DNA of 64,000 bases, taken from Nocardia arthritidis NBRC 100137 (GTDB lineage Bacteria > Actinomycetota > Actinomycetes > Mycobacteriales > Mycobacteriaceae). The stretch is taken from the NCBI RefSeq assembly GCF_001612765.1, contig NZ_BDBB01000009.1, positions 124,001 through 188,000 on the forward strand, read 5' to 3'. Below the pieces are notes generated by a model. It was given only the letters and a program-made list of their open reading frames with translations. It searched no databases and had not been told where the DNA came from. Each line of letters opens with the position of its first letter. Position 1 is the stretch's first letter. Positions 8,384 through 17,519 of this stretch are shown one piece after another. The translations under genes and the position numbers were made by a program.

Positions 8384-9071
8384 GGTGACTCGCTTGCTCC
8401 ACATGACCGATCCCGGCGACGAGATGACCACAGCCGTGACCATCAAGCGCATCGCCGCCGCGGCCGAATCGGCGGGCACACGGCAGTCGCTGGTCTCCCG
8501 CACCTTGCCGGGAGTACGCAATGGCGGAGATGTCCTCGCGCACTTTCAATTCCAGTCCGAACGGGAGTGGAACAGCAGCCGCGCCGTGATCGACCAGGCG
8601 ACTTCCGTGCCCGCGATCGGGCACGTCGACGCGGTGGAGTACGTGGGCGGGTCCCCAGCGAACGCGTACGCGGGACGCCGGTGGGCCTCGCAACCGCCGC
8701 GGTTGTACCGGACGCTGCTGTTGCGGGCGGCCCCCGAGGCCGACCCGGCGGAACTTCGCCGGTTCGAACACGCCACGCTGCAGATGCCCAAGCATATTCC
8801 TGCCATCCTGGCGTGGCAGTTGAGCCCGGTCCGGCACGCCAGCGGGATTTCGCGATGGACGCATGTGTGGGAGCAGGAGTTCGCCGATGTGGATGCCTTG
8901 CTCGGGCCGTATATGAAGCATCCGATCCACTGGGGGCATGTGGACCGGTGGTTCGATCCGGAATGCCCGGAACAGATCATCAAGGACCGGGTCTGCCACA
9001 GCTTCTGCGCGATCCCGGCGCCGGTCATCGACACGGCGCCGGAACTTCCGCCGGCCGCCGGGGAGGGCTAA
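8376..9071 (+). CDS. Dabb (stress-responsive alpha/beta barrel) protein, tandem type
   Basis: 231 residues, about twice a single Dabb domain. The first half (YKVTRLLHMTDPGDEMTTAV, LPGVRNGGDVLAHFQF, SSRAVIDQATSVPAIGHVDAVEY) and second half (RLYRTLLLRAAPEADPAELR, PKHIPAILAWQLSPVRH, WTHVWEQEFADVDALLGPYM) repeat the same strand-helix plan, and the second ends with HPIHWGHVDRWFDPE. This is a typical actinobacterial two-domain Dabb protein found in catabolic clusters. It is coupled to the gene before it; its stop overlaps the opposing hydrolase stop by 4 bp. The reaction is unknown. Confidence 0.78.
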   Translation: MYKVTRLLHMTDPGDEMTTAVTIKRIAAAAESAGTRQSLVSRTLPGVRNGGDVLAHFQFQSEREWNSSRAVIDQATSVPAIGHVDAVEYVGGSPANAYAGRRWASQPPRLYRTLLLRAAPEADPAELRRFEHATLQMPKHIPAILAWQLSPVRHASGISRWTHVWEQEFADVDALLGPYMKHPIHWGHVDRWFDPECPEQIIKDRVCHSFCAIPAPVIDTAPELPPAAGEG

Positions 9072-9934
9072 CGACCGAGGAAGGCCAGAACGGTGGCTTC
9101 CCAGGCCACCTTCTGCTCGATCATCACCCAGTGTCCGCAGTTGGGGAAGATGTGCACCTCGCCGTTGCGCAGGGTGCGCATCGGCAGCAGTGCCATATCG
9201 ACCGGGCTGACGCGGTCGTCACGGCCCCAGGTGACCAGCACCGGGACCTTGATCTGGCCCAGCTTCGCCCACCCCGGTGTGGTGTCGGCGCTGCGGGCCG
9301 CCTCAGCCATCCGCGCCAGGGCGGCCTTCCCGTACATGCGGCGCGAGTTCTCCAGAGTCGCCGGATCGGTCGCCTGCTGCCAGCGCTGCTCGATCAATTC
9401 CTCGGTCACCAGCGCCGGGTCGTACACCATCGAGTGCAACCAGGCGATCAGCGCTTCACGAGTGGGATTCTCGACGAACTCGCTCAGCCGCACGATCCCT
9501 TCACCCGGCTGGGCGCTGAAAACGGGCGTCCCGATTCCGCCGATAGTGGCCAGACGATCCACCCGATCGGGATTCGCCAGGGCGAAGTCCGTCGCGACGA
9601 AGCCGCCCATGGAGTTGCCGACGACACGCACGCGGTCCAGGCCGAGCCCGTCCAGGAAGGCGCCGACCGCCTGCTGCGCGGACATCATCGGGTGCGGAGC
9701 GCCGAAATCGTCGCTGATTCCGAAGCCAGGGAACTCCAACACCAGTGTGCGGTAGTGCCGAGCGAAGACCGGGACATTGGCCCCGAAGTTGCGCCACCCC
9801 GTCACCCCGGGACCGGAGCCGTGCAACAAGAGCAGAGGCGGGCCGTCACCGCTCTCGCGGTAACGCAGCACGCCATGCTCGGTGGGCACTTCACGCAGCT
9901 CGGGAACGACTCGGGATTCGACCGATGTACTCAT
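9068..9934 (-). CDS. Alpha/beta hydrolase, meta-cleavage-product hydrolase type
   Basis: A 288-residue hydrolase similar in plan to HsaD/MhpC/BphD, which cut C-C bonds in ring-cleavage products. Seen: LLLHGSGPGVTGWRNF (oxyanion loop, residues 50-65), nucleophile elbow VVGNSMGGFVA (near 115), acid loop VTWGRDDRVSP (near 232) and NCGHWVMIEQ with the catalytic His (near 264). These are the hallmarks of the family. Start is the ATG at 9934. It is divergent from nothing close by and may be a single-gene unit. An esterase function cannot be excluded. Confidence 0.82.
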   Translation of the reverse strand: MSTSVESRVVPELREVPTEHGVLRYRESGDGPPLLLLHGSGPGVTGWRNFGANVPVFARHYRTLVLEFPGFGISDDFGAPHPMMSAQQAVGAFLDGLGLDRVRVVGNSMGGFVATDFALANPDRVDRLATIGGIGTPVFSAQPGEGIVRLSEFVENPTREALIAWLHSMVYDPALVTEELIEQRWQQATDPATLENSRRMYGKAALARMAEAARSADTTPGWAKLGQIKVPVLVTWGRDDRVSPVDMALLPMRTLRNGEVHIFPNCGHWVMIEQKVAWEATVLAFLGR

Positions 9935-10553
9935 GGCCCGAGCCTGCCATCGCCGAGCTCGGCTGTCCGGCCGCGCTCCCGGTGAGCGGCACACCTCTCG
10001 GGCCGGTCGCGCGGGGACTCGATGGGTATCCGGATACCGGGCGATTCGATAGCGGCGCGCTGCGCACAACGCAGACCTGGACGTGACGCGGCGGTGGAAC
10101 CTCGACGAGACGGGCAGACGTTCGGGAACGGTGACCCGACGCCCGGGCAGGATCACCGGTCCCGAACCGCCACCGTCGACCGGGTCTGCCCGGGTTGCGC
10201 GGCAGGGCTGTCGCGCTGCGACGGCTGCGCCGCCCACGCCTCGCTCGAGGCGCACGCTCGAGGACGGAAATCCCGCCTATACGCCGCCAGACCGAAGTTC
10301 GCTATGAAATAGCCGCCCTGAGAATGTCTCGGTGTGTCCACTCACCGACACGCCGAAGAACGCGCGTAACTCACGACCGGGTGTACGCAGCCGACCGCGG
10401 CCAGATACTGCTGACCCGGCTCACTGGTCAGCAGGCACGGGCAACCGGCCGTCCTGCGGCCATGGAGCCGAGCGCTCACCCGGCACGAATGCCCGCATAC
10501 AAGAACCCGCCGACCTGTTCGCCAGGTGCGCGATCGCTCGACAGACGTTCGAA
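9935..10553. other. 619-bp gap, no gene recognised
   Basis: Neither strand shows a reading frame with recognisable motifs. The promoter of the minus-strand hydrolase presumably lies at 9935-10050. The rest may be eroded sequence. Confidence 0.5.
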
Positions 10554-11153
10554 CTAGTCGGTGATGATCGGCCTGATGTAGTCGCGGGCGAACGCGGTGA
10601 GCCCCGAGTCCAGGTCGATGGCGCCGATCGGTTGCAGGATCAGCGAGTGCACGATGCGGCAGACGACCTCGACGCGTACGTCCAGGTCCGGCACCTCGGG
10701 GAAGCCCTTCTCACGCATCGCGGTTCGCAGAACCTCGGTCGCTGCGGCGACCGACATCATGAAGAAGGCGCCGCCCTCGGTGGTGAGCTGCGGGAGCAGG
10801 CGGTCGGGCTCGAGAGTCAGCATCCGTTGCACCAGTGGATGGGTGCGCCAGCGGGTGAGGACGGTGGCGAACACGTCGACCACCAAGCCCTCCAGGGTGT
10901 CGTGCCGGGCCGGGAGTTCGCCGAGTTCGGCGAGCAGCTTGCGCACCTCCCGTTCGGTGACCGCGCGCACGACGTCATCCCGGGCGCCGACGCGCCGATA
11001 GACGGTCACCCGGTCGACACCGGCCTTGCGGGCGATGTCCTCGATGGTCGTCTTCTTCACGCCGACCTGCCCGAACTGGATCAGGGCTGCTTCGAGGATC
11101 CGTTCCTCGATGGTTTCGGCTGCGTTTTCCGAGGTGGCGGCAGTGGTGGGCAC
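10554..11153 (-). CDS. TetR-family regulator, divergent from the oxidation operon
   Basis: 199 residues. The N-terminal helix-turn-helix is at about 15-60 (RILEAALIQFGQVGVKKTTI, EDIARKAGVDRVTVYRRVG). A ligand-binding helical domain follows, including ARHDTLEGLVVDVFATVLTR and MREKGFPEVPDLDVRVEVVC. GTG start at 11153. It is divergent from the eight-gene operon with 98 bp between starts, and that gap holds two copies of a pseudo-palindrome, so it probably controls both promoters in response to a substrate or acyl-CoA. This place is taken by the AraC-type VirS in the M. tuberculosis mymA locus. Confidence 0.9.
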   Translation of the reverse strand: MPTTAATSENAAETIEERILEAALIQFGQVGVKKTTIEDIARKAGVDRVTVYRRVGARDDVVRAVTEREVRKLLAELGELPARHDTLEGLVVDVFATVLTRWRTHPLVQRMLTLEPDRLLPQLTTEGGAFFMMSVAAATEVLRTAMREKGFPEVPDLDVRVEVVCRIVHSLILQPIGAIDLDSGLTAFARDYIRPIITD

Positions 11154-11181
11154 ACCTCGACGCTAGCACCGATCGCCATCA

Positions 11182-11220
11182 TTGCAACATTGCAAGTCGA
11201 TTTGTGGCCGCAACATTGCC
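11182..11220. promoter_or_regulatory. Candidate TetR operators: repeated GCAACATTGC
   Basis: GCAACATTGC occurs exactly at 11184-11193 and 11210-11219, start-to-start 26 bp (about 2.5 helical turns). The first copy is extended to TTGCAACATTGCAA (11182-11195), a 14-bp dyad broken only at its centre. Both lie between the divergent starts. Confidence 0.6.
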
Positions 11221-11251
11221 ATAAGAAATGTAGCGATGTACGGTCTGCTGT

Positions 11252-12133
11252 ATGGCTGATCACAGTGCAACGAAGCGCTCCTATCAGGACGAGGCCCACG
11301 CGATCCACGCCCGTGACGTCCATTTCGACTTCTCCTCGGTGCCGATGCACTACATACCGGGCGAGGTAGTCGCGACCCACGTCACCAACGTGATGCACCT
11401 GGTGCTGCCCGAAGGCGAGCGGGCGATGGCGGCCTGCTTGGCCGAGGCCCTTCCCTTCATCAAGGACGAACGCCTGCGTGAAGAGGTGACCGGATTCATC
11501 GGCCAGGAATCGATGCATGCCAGTAGCCATGAGGGTGCGCGTGAGCACCTGCAGTCGCTCGGTCTGGACGTCGAGTCCTACGTGAGCAAGGTCGCCTGGC
11601 TGGTCGACCGGGTCCTGGGCGATCACAAACTCAGCGGCAAGGCCAAGGAGCAGTGGCTCAAAGAGCGCCTGGGCCTGTTCGCGGGCATGGAGCATTTCAC
11701 CGCGGTGATCGGCGAGTGGCTGCTCGAGGCCGAGGCCCTCGAAGCCGCAGGCATGCACCCGACGATGCTGGATCTGGTCCGCTGGCACGGCGCGGAGGAA
11801 GTCGAACACCGCAGCGTTGTCTTCGACGCCTACATGTACCTCGACGGCGGGTACGCGCGTCGGGCTCGCACGGGATTGCTCGCCACCGCACTACTTTTGC
11901 CGCTCTTCGTGATCTCCACGGCGTACCTGTATCGCAAAGACCCCAGTACGAACAAAGGCAGATTCTGGGGCGCGCAGTTCGTGAGCGCGACCGTGCGGGG
12001 CGTGATTCCCAGTTTCACGACCTTCTTCACCGAAATGCCGCGCTACCTGCGGCCGAGTTTCCATCCCTCACAGCTGGGATCGATGGACAGCGCGCTGCGC
12101 TATCTCGCGCACTCTCCGGCGGCGCGCGCATGA
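11252..12133 (+). CDS. PF10118-type metal-dependent protein, probable membrane-bound di-iron oxygenase
   Basis: 293 residues, usually labelled metal-dependent hydrolase. The spacing of acidic and histidine residues is that of a ferritin-like di-iron site: E54/E56, E86-x2-H89 (ESMH), E147-H148, and E183-x2-H186 (in EEVEHRS). Residues about 205-227 form a hydrophobic segment, suggesting membrane attachment. The next gene encodes a ferredoxin-type reductase and overlaps by 4 bp, which fits an oxygenase and its electron donor. First gene of the operon; ATG start, 98 bp after the TetR start. Oxygenase function is inference from motif and context. Confidence 0.75.
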   Translation: MADHSATKRSYQDEAHAIHARDVHFDFSSVPMHYIPGEVVATHVTNVMHLVLPEGERAMAACLAEALPFIKDERLREEVTGFIGQESMHASSHEGAREHLQSLGLDVESYVSKVAWLVDRVLGDHKLSGKAKEQWLKERLGLFAGMEHFTAVIGEWLLEAEALEAAGMHPTMLDLVRWHGAEEVEHRSVVFDAYMYLDGGYARRARTGLLATALLLPLFVISTAYLYRKDPSTNKGRFWGAQFVSATVRGVIPSFTTFFTEMPRYLRPSFHPSQLGSMDSALRYLAHSPAARA

Positions 12134-13161
12134 CCAGCACCGACGCCGCCCCCACGCCGAGCCTTCGAGCGTTCGGCATCGCCATGGACATCTACAAGAA
12201 AGTGTTCACCACCCCCGCGCTGTCCCGTCCGAAGCCAGTGCGGTTCAACGGATTCGAACTCGACACCGTGGTCGAGTCAGTGCGTGCCGAGGCCGATGAC
12301 GTCGCGTCGCTCACCCTGGTGGGCCGGGACGAACAGACCCTGCCGTCATGGCGGCCGGGTTCGCATCTCGATGTGTTTCTGCCGTCGGGACGACAGCGGC
12401 AGTATTCGCTGTGCGGGGATCCCCGGGATCGGCGGCGCTACCGCATCGCCGTGCGCCGCATCGCCGACGGGGACGGCGGATCACTCGAAATGCATGCGAT
12501 GCAACCGGGCGCCGCGCTGCGAATTCGAGGGCCGCGCAATGCGTTCACTTATATCGAGAACGCGCCGTCCTACCTGTTCCTCGCCGCCGGCATCGGGATC
12601 ACCCCCATCCTGCCGATGGTCAGGCAGACCGGTGAACGTGGGCGATTGGTGTATCTGGGGCGATCCCGGTCGACCATGCCGTTCCTGAGCGAACTACCGC
12701 TCGACACCGACATCCGCCCCGACGACGAATACGGCGCACCCGATGTCCCCGCTATCCTCGCCCGAGCGGAACCTGGCGCGGCCGTCTATGTTTGCGGGCC
12801 GCCCCCGGTGCTGGAGGCCGCGCAGCAACACCTGTTCCGGCTCAATCCCACCGCCTCGCTGCATACCGAGCGCTTCTCCGCGCTGCCGGTGACCGACGGC
12901 CGCGAGTTCGACCTGACTTTGGCGCGAACCGGGGTCGATGTCCGGGTCGGCAGTCAGGAAACGGCTCTCGAAGCACTCCGCCGGGTCAAGCCCGACGTGC
13001 TGTACTCCTGTCGTCAAGGATTCTGCGGCACGTGCAAGACCCGTGTGCTCTCCGGCGACATCGACCACCGCGACCGGTTGCTCAGCGACACCGAACGCCC
13101 CGACCACATGTTGACCTGTGTCTCCCGTTCCACCAACGGACCTCTCGTCCTCGATCTCTGA
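12130..13161 (+). CDS. Ferredoxin reductase with C-terminal 2Fe-2S domain
   Basis: A 343-residue flavin reductase that passes electrons from NAD(P)H through a flavin to a plant-type 2Fe-2S centre. Seen: flavin-binding RQYSLCGDPRD near 95, nucleotide-binding FLAAGIGITPILPM near 155 and VYVCGPPPVL near 220, then the iron-sulphur ligands C294, C299, C302 and C330 (CRQGFCGTC pattern). Length and order match phthalate-dioxygenase-reductase/VanB proteins and mycobacterial desaturase partners such as Rv3230c. It is translationally coupled to the di-iron gene before it (ATGA). Confidence 0.9.
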   Translation: MTSTDAAPTPSLRAFGIAMDIYKKVFTTPALSRPKPVRFNGFELDTVVESVRAEADDVASLTLVGRDEQTLPSWRPGSHLDVFLPSGRQRQYSLCGDPRDRRRYRIAVRRIADGDGGSLEMHAMQPGAALRIRGPRNAFTYIENAPSYLFLAAGIGITPILPMVRQTGERGRLVYLGRSRSTMPFLSELPLDTDIRPDDEYGAPDVPAILARAEPGAAVYVCGPPPVLEAAQQHLFRLNPTASLHTERFSALPVTDGREFDLTLARTGVDVRVGSQETALEALRRVKPDVLYSCRQGFCGTCKTRVLSGDIDHRDRLLSDTERPDHMLTCVSRSTNGPLVLDL

Positions 13162-13183
13162 CCGCGAAAGGCAATCCGGTCTC

Positions 13184-13693
13184 ATGACTGCACGTTTCGT
13201 GCTGGCGAAATCCGACGACGCATTCCTCGCCGGCGCCGCCCGCCGCTACACCCATTTCGTCGACATCTCACAACCGCCGCAGCGCGTCTGGGCGGCATTG
13301 ACCTCCGACGACGCCCTCGTGTCGTGGTCGCCGGTGATCACCGCGGCGCGCTGGACCTCGCCCCGGCCGTTCGGTGTCGGCACCACCCGCGTGGTCACCC
13401 TCGGCGGTGTCGCGCGCCTGGAGGAACGGTTCTACCGCTGGGAGGAAGGCTCACATATGACCTTCACCGTCGACGCCGCCTCGATTCCGGGCTTGAAGCG
13501 GTTCGCCGAGGACATCGCCCTACAGCCGACCCCCGGCGGGACACGGCTTATCTGGACGTTCGCGCTCGAAGGAAACGCCTTGCTGCGCCCGCTACTGGCC
13601 GCAGCGAGCCCGGTCAACCATTTCGTCACGAAATCGATTGCCCGCGGGATCCGCCGGGCGGTCGTCACTTCGGCGCAGGAGGCCGGTCGATGA
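13184..13693 (+). CDS. SRPBCC (START/Bet v 1-like) protein
   Basis: A 169-residue single-domain protein with the helix-grip pattern: VDISQPPQRVWAALTSDDAL at residues 25-45, GVGTTRVVTLGGVARLEERF in the sheet, PTPGGTRLIWTFALEG, and the long C-terminal helix from about 145. Such proteins bind hydrophobic ligands and may present a lipid or steroid-like substrate to neighbouring enzymes. It starts 22 bp after the reductase (GAAAGG upstream) and overlaps the dehydrogenase gene by 4 bp. The ligand is unknown. Confidence 0.82.
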   Translation: MTARFVLAKSDDAFLAGAARRYTHFVDISQPPQRVWAALTSDDALVSWSPVITAARWTSPRPFGVGTTRVVTLGGVARLEERFYRWEEGSHMTFTVDAASIPGLKRFAEDIALQPTPGGTRLIWTFALEGNALLRPLLAAASPVNHFVTKSIARGIRRAVVTSAQEAGR

Positions 13694-15186
13694 CTACCAC
13701 CGAGACGCGGCCCGCCGCGCAGGACAGCATGTTCGAGGTGCGTAACCCGGCGTCCGGCCTGGTCGTCGGCCGGTATCCGAACCGGACTCCGGCGCAGGTC
13801 GAGGCCGCGGTCGCGCGCGCTCACGAGGCCGCGGCCGAGTGGGCCGCGATGGGTTTCGCCGAGCGCGGGCGGGTGCTGGACCGCTGGCGGGCCGAGATCG
13901 TGCGCGGCCGGAACGATCTCGCGCGCATCATGCATCAGGAGATGGGCAAGCCGATCTCCGATGCCAAGCTCGAGATCGTGATGGCGCTCGAGCATCTGAA
14001 ATGGGCGGCGCGCAATGCTCAGCGCGTGCTCGGCCGCCGTGCGGTGGGATCGAGCTTGCTCACCCTCAATCAGGCGTCCAGTGTCGAGTACCGTCCGTTC
14101 GGCGTCGTCGGCATCATCGGGCCCTGGAACTATCCGGTATTCACGCCGCTGAGTTCGATCTCGTTCGCGCTCGCCGCCGGCAACGCGGTGGTGTTCAAAC
14201 CGAGCGAGTACACCCCCGGTGTCGGGCTTTGGCTCGCAGAGGCATTCACCCGGGCGCTGCCCACGAGACCGGTGTTACAGGTGGTCACCGGTGCGGGCGA
14301 GACAGGCGCGGCACTGTGCCGCAGCCGGGTCGGCAAGATCGGATTCACCGGATCGACCGAGACCGGAAAACGTGTTCTCGCCGCGTGCGCGGAGCGCCTC
14401 ACCCCCGTCCTGATGGAGTGCGGCGGCAAGGACGCGCTGATCGTCGACGCGGACGCCGACCTCGACGCCGCGGCCGACGCGGCGATCTGGGGCGGTATGT
14501 CCAACGCGGGCCAAACCTGTCTCGGTGTCGAGCGGGTGTATGTCCACACGGCCGTCTACGACGAATTTCTCAGCAAACTCCGCACTCTGGCCGGTGACCT
14601 GCGCGCCGGAAACGGCACGGCGCAGATCGGCCCGATCACCATGCCCAAGCAACTCGAGGTGATCCGCCGGCACCTGGACGACGCGATCGCTCGCGGCGGG
14701 CGCGCGCTACTCGGCGGCTCCGAATCGATCAGCGGTCAGTTCGTGCAGCCGACCATCCTGGTCGATGTCCCCGAGGATGCCGCCGCCGTGGTTGAGGAGA
14801 CCTTCGGGCCGACACTCACGGTCGCCCGCGTGACCGATATGGATGAGGCCGTCGAACGGGTCAACGCGAGCGAATACGGCCTCGGCGCCACTGTCTTCGC
14901 CCGGCGCGACGGTGTGGCGATCGCGGACCGGATCAACAGCGGCGCTACCTCCGTCAACGCCTTCGTCGCTCACGCCACCGTCCCGGCACTTCCGCTCGGC
15001 GGAGTCGGGGCGTCCGGATTCGGCCGGGTGCACGGCCCAGATGGTTTGCGCGAGTTCACCTATGCCAAGGCGACCACGCGGCAGCGTTTTCCCTCCCCGC
15101 TGGCGCTCACGACGTTCAGGCGCAGTGCACGCGTGGACTTCGTGGTCGATGTGCTGACCGCGGCACTGCACGGAAGGATCGGCTGA
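13690..15186 (+). CDS. NAD(P)-dependent aldehyde dehydrogenase
   Basis: 498 residues, the full length of a classical ALDH (succinate-semialdehyde dehydrogenase-like). Seen: Rossmann and catalytic regions with GIIGPWNYPVFTP, IGFTGSTETGKRV, general base E243 in LMECGGKDA, nucleophile C277 in NAGQTC, and the C-terminal LPLGGVGASGFGR. It would oxidise a fatty or terpenoid aldehyde made by this operon to the acid. ATG overlaps the upstream stop. Acid produced here could go directly to the FadD enzyme at the operon end. Confidence 0.93.
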   Translation: MTTTETRPAAQDSMFEVRNPASGLVVGRYPNRTPAQVEAAVARAHEAAAEWAAMGFAERGRVLDRWRAEIVRGRNDLARIMHQEMGKPISDAKLEIVMALEHLKWAARNAQRVLGRRAVGSSLLTLNQASSVEYRPFGVVGIIGPWNYPVFTPLSSISFALAAGNAVVFKPSEYTPGVGLWLAEAFTRALPTRPVLQVVTGAGETGAALCRSRVGKIGFTGSTETGKRVLAACAERLTPVLMECGGKDALIVDADADLDAAADAAIWGGMSNAGQTCLGVERVYVHTAVYDEFLSKLRTLAGDLRAGNGTAQIGPITMPKQLEVIRRHLDDAIARGGRALLGGSESISGQFVQPTILVDVPEDAAAVVEETFGPTLTVARVTDMDEAVERVNASEYGLGATVFARRDGVAIADRINSGATSVNAFVAHATVPALPLGGVGASGFGRVHGPDGLREFTYAKATTRQRFPSPLALTTFRRSARVDFVVDVLTAALHGRIG

Positions 15187-15189
15187 CCC

Positions 15190-16653
15190 ATGACCGCACA
15201 CGACATCGAGCACCGGCAGATCGTCATTCTCGGCGCGGGCTTCGGCGGGATCGGCCTGGCTATCAAGCTGCGCGCGGCCGGATTCGACGACCTCGTGCTG
15301 ATCGAACGGGCCGAAGACCTCGGCGGCACCTGGCAGGCCAATACCTATCCGGGCTGTGCGTGCGACGTGCCCTCGCAGCTGTACAGCTACTCCTTCGCGC
15401 CGAACCCGGATTGGTCGCGTACCTATGGCGGCCAGCGGGAAATTCTCGAATATATTCGCTCGGTAGCGACAAAACACGATGTGGTGCGTCACATTCGGCT
15501 GGGCACCGAACTCCTCGGCGCGCGGTGGGACGAAGCAGCATCGGTCTGGCGGGTCGAAACCTCGCGCGGGCCCCTCACCGCCGACTACTTCATCTCCGCC
15601 GCCGGGATCTTCGCCGAAGCGAAGTACCCGAATTTGCCGGGACTGGACACTTTCGAAGGCAAGGCCTTCCATTCGCTGCACTGGGACCACGATCACGACC
15701 TGTCCGGCGAACGGGTGGCGGTGATCGGCACCGGAGCGTCGGCCGTTCAGTTCGTGCCCGAGATTCAGCCGAAGGTCGCGTCGCTGACTGTCTTTCAGCG
15801 GTCGGCCCCCTGGATCGTGCCGCGGATGGACCGCCGGACTCGGGCGCTGGAACGTCTGCTGTTGCGCCGGGTTCCTTTGACCCAGAAGGCAGTTCGCGGC
15901 ACCTGGTACACCCTGATCGAAAGCTTCGGCCTGGTCGGCTTCGTGGACAACCGATTCCGGCACCCGTTCGAACTGCTCGGCCGCTTCCAGCTGCGCCGCC
16001 AGATCCGCGACGAGGCGTTACGTGCGCGAGTCACGCCGGACTATATGATCGGCTGCAAACGGGCCATCTTCTCCGATGCCTACCTGCCCGCGCTGGATCA
16101 GGACAACGTCCAGGTTGTGACCGACGGTATCGAAGAGGTCCGGCCGCACTCGATCCTGACTCGGGCCGGGGTGGAGATTCCGGTGGACACCATCATCTAC
16201 GGCACCGGATTCACCTCCATCCCGACTGCGTATGAACGGATCGTCGGCCGCGAGAACCTGTCCATCGCCGACCTGTATCACAAGCAGCCGCAGACCTACC
16301 TCGGCGCGGCCGTCGCGGGCTTCCCGAACTTCTTCTGCACGCTCGGTCCGTTCGGCGCGGCCGGCAACCAGTCCGCAATCTTCATGATCGAGTCGCAGAT
16401 CGCCTACATCGTCGACGCCCTGTCGACGCTGCGCACCCGGGGCGCGCGGCGGGTCGAGCTGCGACCCATCGTCCAGGAAAGATTCGTCGAGGAGATGCGG
16501 CGGCGCAGCGCCGAAACCGTCTGGCTCACCGGCGGCTGCGAGAGCTACTACACCACCGCCGACGGTGGCAATGCCGGGCTGTATCCGAGCTGGAGCTTCG
16601 AATATCGCAAGCGCACCGAACGGTTCGACGCCGAAGCCTACGAGGTGATCTGA
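15190..16653 (+). CDS. Baeyer-Villiger-type flavin monooxygenase (MymA-like)
   Basis: A 487-residue class B flavoprotein with two Rossmann folds: FAD motif GAGFGGIG at 15-22 and NADPH motif VIGTGASAVQ near 179. Between them, residues 155-165 (FEGKAFHSLHW) match the Baeyer-Villiger fingerprint FxGxxxHxxxW. YGTGFTSIPTAYERI is the conserved ATG-type motif. Such enzymes insert oxygen next to a ketone to give an ester. The M. tuberculosis counterpart in a similar operon is MymA (Rv3083). Three-base spacing from the ALDH gene; overlap by one base with the SDR gene. Confidence 0.9.
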   Translation: MTAHDIEHRQIVILGAGFGGIGLAIKLRAAGFDDLVLIERAEDLGGTWQANTYPGCACDVPSQLYSYSFAPNPDWSRTYGGQREILEYIRSVATKHDVVRHIRLGTELLGARWDEAASVWRVETSRGPLTADYFISAAGIFAEAKYPNLPGLDTFEGKAFHSLHWDHDHDLSGERVAVIGTGASAVQFVPEIQPKVASLTVFQRSAPWIVPRMDRRTRALERLLLRRVPLTQKAVRGTWYTLIESFGLVGFVDNRFRHPFELLGRFQLRRQIRDEALRARVTPDYMIGCKRAIFSDAYLPALDQDNVQVVTDGIEEVRPHSILTRAGVEIPVDTIIYGTGFTSIPTAYERIVGRENLSIADLYHKQPQTYLGAAVAGFPNFFCTLGPFGAAGNQSAIFMIESQIAYIVDALSTLRTRGARRVELRPIVQERFVEEMRRRSAETVWLTGGCESYYTTADGGNAGLYPSWSFEYRKRTERFDAEAYEVI

Positions 16654-17519
16654 TGACACGCAATCCGCTGAGCTGGTTCGCCGGCTCGAGTTATGACGTC
16701 AGCGGAAAGGTCGTGCTGATCACCGGCGCCGGACAGGGCATCGGCCGCGAACTCACGAACCTCCTGCACACCCGGGGCGCGACCGTTGTGGTCTGCGACA
16801 TCGATGAGATCGCCGCGCGTGCAACGGCATCCCTGCTCGGCTCCCCCGCGTATCCGATCGCCGCCGATGTCGCCGACCGTGCGCGGATGGAACAGGTCGT
16901 GGCGGAGGTGGTGCAGCGGTTCGGCCGCCTCGACGTCGTGGTCGCCAATGCCGGTGTCACACCCGTTCCCGCCACGGTGCGCACGCTGGATCCAGCCGAC
17001 TTCGACCGGGTCGTCGGCATCAATCTCACCGGGGTTCTCAATACCGTGCACCCCGCACTCGATCACATCGTCCGCGCCAAAGGTCATGTCGTGGTCGTCT
17101 CCTCGTGTGCCGCGTTCGCCCCCGGGATGGGCGGTTCTCCGTACATGGTCAGCAAGGCCGCGGTGGAACAGCTCGGGCGCGCCCTACGGGTCGAACTCGC
17201 TGCCGTGGGTGCGAGCGCCGGCATCGCCTACTTCGGCATTGTCGAAACCGCCATGACCCACGACATGCTCGATACCGACGAGCTCGGCCGCCGGCTCGAC
17301 GCGATGCTGCCTTGGCCGCTGCGGGTGCGGATCACCGCGAAACAGGCCGCGCGCAGCATCGCCGACGGCATCGCCCGCCGTGCCCCGCGCACGATCGCAC
17401 CCGCCGGCTGGGAGCCCTACGCGCTGCTGCGAGGTGTTGTCAACGTCGTTCTCGACAACCGCCTCGCGGCGAGTTCGTCCGTGCACGAGGTGCTTCGCAC
17501 CATCGAGGCGCGCCGATGA
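16653..17519 (+). CDS. Short-chain dehydrogenase/reductase (SadH-like)
   Basis: 288 residues with TGAGQGIG at 24-31 (NAD(P) binding), ANAGV near 108, the catalytic serine in VVVSSCAAF (near 150) and Y164-x3-K168 in YMVSK. A C-terminal extension after residue 230 holds a hydrophobic stretch, as in the SadH-like proteins next to MymA. Predicted role: interconversion of a secondary alcohol and a ketone, supplying the monooxygenase. Coupled on both sides (1-bp and 4-bp overlaps). Confidence 0.9.
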   Translation: MTRNPLSWFAGSSYDVSGKVVLITGAGQGIGRELTNLLHTRGATVVVCDIDEIAARATASLLGSPAYPIAADVADRARMEQVVAEVVQRFGRLDVVVANAGVTPVPATVRTLDPADFDRVVGINLTGVLNTVHPALDHIVRAKGHVVVVSSCAAFAPGMGGSPYMVSKAAVEQLGRALRVELAAVGASAGIAYFGIVETAMTHDMLDTDELGRRLDAMLPWPLRVRITAKQAARSIADGIARRAPRTIAPAGWEPYALLRGVVNVVLDNRLAASSSVHEVLRTIEARR

